DNA from: CAYPPG01 sp964412555
GTDB lineage: Bacteria; Hinthialibacterota; Hinthialibacteria; Hinthialibacterales; Hinthialibacteraceae
Length of the DNA stretch: 64,000 nt
Direction: 5' to 3'
Assembly (NCBI GenBank): GCA_964412555.1
Contig: CAYPPG010000041.1
Location: 5,415 to 69,414 of the forward strand
Below are positions 61,125 to 64,000 of this stretch, in pieces; the first letter of the stretch is position 1; every line of letters begins with the position of its first letter. Both the position numbers and the translations under genes were made by a program. The notes under the pieces were generated by a model, which did not search any database, had not been told where the DNA came from, and was given only the letters and a program-made list of their open reading frames with translations.

Positions 61125-61803
61125 GAAGAGTAACCCTACTGTAAGCTATATACGGGATGTTCTAAGCAATGATATTAGTGAATTATTAGGATTGTATTAG
61201 TGTAACACAGAAAAAATGAGATGATAATGTCGGTAGTTATTTTGAGGTGGAATCGATTTTGCTTACAAAAGAAAAAAGACCGGTCCCAAGCTCCGCTTGA
61301 CTCCCGGCCTTAAAGTTACCGAAGGCTGTTGGTCAGCTCCGCCAACGTCAACCTTCGAAACCCCTGAAGGTTGTAGGGGTTCCTCGGCAGTTCACTCGAA
61401 TCATCATCCTGTCGAAGAATCCTTTTTTTCAACCTTCACTACAGCACCCACTCACGTTTATTAACAATCGCTGTGCCAAAGTGGATTTTGGGATTTGAAA
61501 TGAGAATATTTTTTTAGGTTGATATGGGGTAAGTGTAATTTATTCAGTTTGTTATTGTATTTTTTTGTTTTGCTTCAAGGTCAGGGGTACCAAAACTCCT
61601 AATACTCTTACTCCAATGGAAAGAGGAAAAATATTCCTAGAGAATGTGTTACAGGTACTATAATTCAGCAGTTGAAAGGTAAGAAGAGCATATCGGATGC
61701 AAAAATAATAAAATCAATAAATTACTGAATATGCACTGGAGGTGGAATGAGAAATATCCAGTGAATAGGTTAAATATTTCCCAGTGGAAAGATTTTCTGA
61801 TGG
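61125..61803. other. 679-base intergenic region with a structured palindrome cluster
   Basis: No credible reading frame is present. The palindrome cluster at 61278-61381 is described separately. The rest is AT-rich with a run of seven T at about 61423-61430 on the plus strand. The promoter of the leftward PiT gene must lie here, and the leader could carry a regulatory RNA. I see no tRNA or known riboswitch. Confidence 0.5.
61278..61381. repeat. cluster of palindromes that can fold as hairpins or a pseudoknot
   Basis: Three palindromes are packed together. On the minus strand the stem GGCCGG...CCGGTC (61278-61309) with inner CAAGC/GCTTG is followed by a T-run, a good terminator. GTTGG/CCAAC (61328-61346) lies inside CGAAGG/CCTTCG (61320-61357). 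AACCCCT/AGGGGTT (61359-61381) has a loop that pairs perfectly with CAACCTTC at 61349-61356, making an 8-base second stem and so an H-type pseudoknot. The two CCTTC pairings exclude each other. It could be a REP-type cluster or a leader RNA of the PiT gene. Confidence 0.5.
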
Positions 61804-62490
61804 CTATTCGGCTACAATAACCACACCTTCCTGAATTTCCCTTTTTTCAAATAGATAGCCAGGTTTCAGGACGCGGCAAATATGTCCGGATTCAATTTCT
61901 TCGGAAGGTTCAGTGCCGGTAATATGCACATAATTAGGATCTGCTTTTAATCCGATCACCGCTGTGCGGGTGAGAGGCATTTTGTCGAGTGCGGCGTCAC
62001 ATGCATTCGCGGCTTGTTCCATTGGTTTGTGAATGAAGACAAAACTATTTTTTAGCACACCGAGATTTCCTTCTTCCACCTTTTGTTCCATAAAACGCAT
62101 GGTGTCGTGAAAGAGATCATATTTCGTGAGAAATTCGGCGAAATGATTTTCTTGAAGGCAGGTAGTGGGAACACCTTTATAATCGAATACTTGATATTGC
62201 AACGTCTCTTGTCCATAGGGAAAATCACGAAGCCGGCCAAGCCGCGCTGGATGTTCACCGGATTCTTTGACGACGATTTCTTGGGCGGCGTTGAGAAAGC
62301 GTGCCAGGTGGTCATGACATTGGCGGATGGAGTCTCCGATATCCCCGGTGATCGTGGCCGAATACCGCTCAAATGCTTCAATCGATCGAGCAAAAGCTGG
62401 ATCGAGTCCGCGGGGTTTGGGGGCGACGGCATCGACTAACACTTTCCAACTATCCGAGGGGACATAGATATCACGTGGTGTTTGATTCAT
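61804..62490 (-). CDS. hypothetical soluble protein downstream of a GT39-like gene
   Basis: A 228-residue soluble protein that I do not recognise. It begins MNQTPRDIYVPSDSWKVLVD; the middle is helical (FARSIEAFERYSATITGDIG) and the C-terminus has a beta-like stretch (HICRVLKPGYLFEKREIQEG). I use the ATG at 62488-62490 because GTAGGAG precedes it; a longer frame from 62559 overlaps the upstream gene more. It overlaps the glycosyltransferase gene by 20 bases on the same strand, so both are translationally coupled. No function is claimed. Confidence 0.75.
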   Translation of the reverse strand: MNQTPRDIYVPSDSWKVLVDAVAPKPRGLDPAFARSIEAFERYSATITGDIGDSIRQCHDHLARFLNAAQEIVVKESGEHPARLGRLRDFPYGQETLQYQVFDYKGVPTTCLQENHFAEFLTKYDLFHDTMRFMEQKVEEGNLGVLKNSFVFIHKPMEQAANACDAALDKMPLTRTAVIGLKADPNYVHITGTEPSEEIESGHICRVLKPGYLFEKREIQEGVVIVAE

Positions 62491-63799
62491 AAAAATAACT
62501 CCTACTTTTCCGGAATGCCCAATTCCCCAATTCGGTGAGATAAGCGATCCCCAGAACAAGATAAATCACGAAAAATGGTTCAAGAGGAAGGCGAAAGCGC
62601 GTGCGCGCAAAATAGATGACACAGGCAAGAGTATAGAAGCTGAGAATAGAAAGATAAACCCCGTGATTCAAACGGTTTAAACACGCATAGAAAACTCCCA
62701 GGAGTACGGGAAGGAGAAAAAAAGGATTCCAGTGAAAAATTGGCCAGTGTATGTCATTGTAGAATTGAAGTCCTTTGCCTCGATTGTATTCGTCCATCGG
62801 CCACGGTATCCGCTGATTTAAGTATAGATATTTCAGTTTCTTAAGAGAGTGAGGGATGATCGAAGATGGATTCTCAAGCAAATATTTCATTCCCAATTTC
62901 AAAAAAAAACGGTCTTCCAACACTTCATTCTTTCCGTATCGCTGTTCAAATTCTTGGCGGATTCCTTCTTTGTTTCCAGTGGAATAATAATCGTAGACTG
63001 GATTGTGACCGATATAAAAATTAACACCGGAATTGGTGCTGATGGGGACGAAATGATGAAGAACAAGCGCATTCCGAATTGTCCAGGGAAGAATGGGAAT
63101 GAGCCATGCAAACAAGGGAATCCAAATCCAATATTTCAGTTTGTTTTTTTGAACCGTCTTGAAGATTTGAAACAGAAGAATGGGAATGAATATGAGGGCG
63201 ATGGGGCGAATCAAAGCCAGAATCCCGAGCAAGACCGAATTCACACATAGAAGCCGGTATGATTTCGATTGATTCTGCATGGTTCCAAGAAAACACCAGA
63301 CAAGTAGGGTAAATATGAATAGAGTTTCAGTCATCAAAATGGATGTAAAAAATATTTGCCCTTTGAACCAGGAAAAAAACAGAGCACCAACGAAAGAAGG
63401 TAGTATTGGGAATTGGAAAAACCAATGTTCTTTTTTATGGGATAAGTCGATACACAAACGGTTAAGTAGGATGAAAACGATTATAACGGAAAGAGAGCCG
63501 AGTATGGATTGGATCAATCGAATTGCGAAAAGGCCATATTGTGGCAGGATTTTCATGCAAAACACAAGAAATAGAGGATAGAGAGGAGCACGATAAGCGA
63601 GTCGTTCGGAAGACATGGCAAGGTGGGAGCCTCGTAAAAAATTGACGGCACAAAGGTAATAATCTTCCATGTCCGAAAAAGGAGGCGGGTGATGTGTAAT
63701 AGCCCACAAAAATCGGGGGAGAAAAGAGAGAATGAATAAAAGGAGCAAAAAACTCCAATGGGGAAAATCCGGTGTACATTTCGCGAGTTTACCGTTCAT
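62471..63799 (-). CDS. GT39-like membrane glycosyltransferase (GT-C fold)
   Basis: A 442-residue membrane protein with about ten hydrophobic segments. The first extracytoplasmic loop has HHPPPFSDMEDYYLCAVNFL, where the acidic pair is the usual GT-C catalytic site, and RAPLYPLFL follows, as in ArnT/PMT-like glycosyltransferases (GT39/GT83) that use lipid-linked sugars. The acceptor is unknown. It ends over the start of the next gene by 20 bases. Its start has no clear ribosome site. Confidence 0.85.
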   Translation of the reverse strand: MNGKLAKCTPDFPHWSFLLLLFILSFLPRFLWAITHHPPPFSDMEDYYLCAVNFLRGSHLAMSSERLAYRAPLYPLFLVFCMKILPQYGLFAIRLIQSILGSLSVIIVFILLNRLCIDLSHKKEHWFFQFPILPSFVGALFFSWFKGQIFFTSILMTETLFIFTLLVWCFLGTMQNQSKSYRLLCVNSVLLGILALIRPIALIFIPILLFQIFKTVQKNKLKYWIWIPLFAWLIPILPWTIRNALVLHHFVPISTNSGVNFYIGHNPVYDYYSTGNKEGIRQEFEQRYGKNEVLEDRFFLKLGMKYLLENPSSIIPHSLKKLKYLYLNQRIPWPMDEYNRGKGLQFYNDIHWPIFHWNPFFLLPVLLGVFYACLNRLNHGVYLSILSFYTLACVIYFARTRFRLPLEPFFVIYLVLGIAYLTELGNWAFRKSRSYFYESNTT

Positions 63800-63883
63800 G
63801 GTTACAATTAAATAGATGTTTCATATTGCTGTTCTATCTTAGGGTAGAATGAGGGGGAGGCCAAGTATTCCAAGCAATCCAAT

Positions 63884-63906
63884 CAGGACAGACTACGTTT
63901 GTCCTG
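63884..63906. repeat. intergenic palindrome, GACTACGTT loop class
   Basis: Arms CAGGACA and TGTCCTG enclose GACTACGTT, upstream of the GT39-like gene. The loop differs from that at 13313-13321 (GACTTCGCT) by only two bases, while the arms are unrelated. Confidence 0.6.
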
Positions 63907-64000
63907 GGTATTCAGTTTCTTTCTAAACTCAAAATGCAACAAAAAAATGCAATATATATCATGCCTAATCATAAATTACAGTTCCTATCATTGAACATAA

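Noticed and set aside
61381..61435. tmRNA-like sequence on the minus strand (TTCGACAGG ... GCCGAGG)
   Set aside because: The likeness is limited to short words. No tRNA-like 3' end with CCA and no tag reading frame was found within a plausible distance.
1..64000. CRISPR arrays, prophage, rRNA or tRNA genes
   Set aside because: No regularly spaced repeats, integrase or phage structural genes, and no tRNA- or rRNA-like stretches were seen by reading; a covariance search would be needed to exclude tRNAs fully.

Overview
The window looks like chromosomal DNA of a Gram-negative, environmental, polysaccharide-degrading bacterium. The evidence is sec- and Tat-exported enzymes, a prepilin-like secreted protein, a PilT motor ATPase, CsrA with FliW, a PiT phosphate transporter, Tat-exported Gfo/Idh/MocA and xylose-isomerase-like proteins, a methyltransferase-headed PQQ-type propeller and very large modular carbohydrate-active proteins. 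This mix fits planctomycete/PVC-like lineages or candidate phyla of the Poribacteria, Sumerlaeota, Hydrogenedentota or Hinthialibacterota kind. No rRNA or other phylogenetic marker is present, so the placement is an inference.

Layout. 1-5 kb: tail of an unknown gene, a DUF554 membrane protein, a mannose-1-phosphate guanylyltransferase followed by an unknown protein, then the leftward set ABC ATPase, fliW, csrA. 5-8 kb: two tandem paralogous coiled-coil proteins of unknown function and a HAD phosphatase. 8-12 kb: a leftward metY-metX-metW operon. 12-15 kb: a ceramidase-like secreted hydrolase, a Uma2 endonuclease, and a PerR/Fur regulator with a perfect 7-1-7 operator upstream of a 2-Cys peroxiredoxin. 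15-18 kb: a sodium/solute symporter paired with a periplasmic sugar-binding-type protein. 18-23 kb: secreted carbohydrate-binding proteins, a prepilin-like protein and a nucleotide-sugar epimerase. 23-29 kb: an orphan sensor kinase, an AmrS-type radical SAM enzyme, and a cytoplasmic cyclase/beta-helix fusion. 29-37.5 kb: a GH99-like hydrolase, a sugar isomerase/epimerase-like protein, a Thr/Pro-rich anchored protein, a double esterase, a degenerate receiver, and a Gfo/Idh/MocA oxidoreductase with DoxX.

37.5-40.2 kb: a PIN toxin and small partner, then a nitrosative-stress module: NsrR, a strong NsrR-type operator, a truncated haemoglobin and a 2Fe-2S/FAD/NAD reductase, together a plausible split NO dioxygenase. 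40.2-45.3 kb: remnant and intact PQQ propellers followed by a small scrap-yard of toxin-antitoxin genes (relB remnant, orphan addiction-module antitoxin, DUF6516/HTH pair with a leaderless promoter). 45.5-58.2 kb: secreted polysaccharide-degradation proteins, including a 1962-residue multi-enzyme and a GH5-like cellulase carrying a tandem C-terminal module. 58.4-64 kb: PilT, PiT, an unknown protein and a GT39-like membrane glycosyltransferase.

The most notable unexplained signals are four. Three secreted proteins share a short C-terminal tail with the pattern W-x-[LV]-Y at or next to the last residue. The class III cyclase/beta-helix fusion is unusual. The tandem coiled-coil pair matches no family I recognise. 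Intergenic palindromes come in two loop classes whose arms vary while the loops are kept, and one cluster near 61.3 kb can fold as a pseudoknot.
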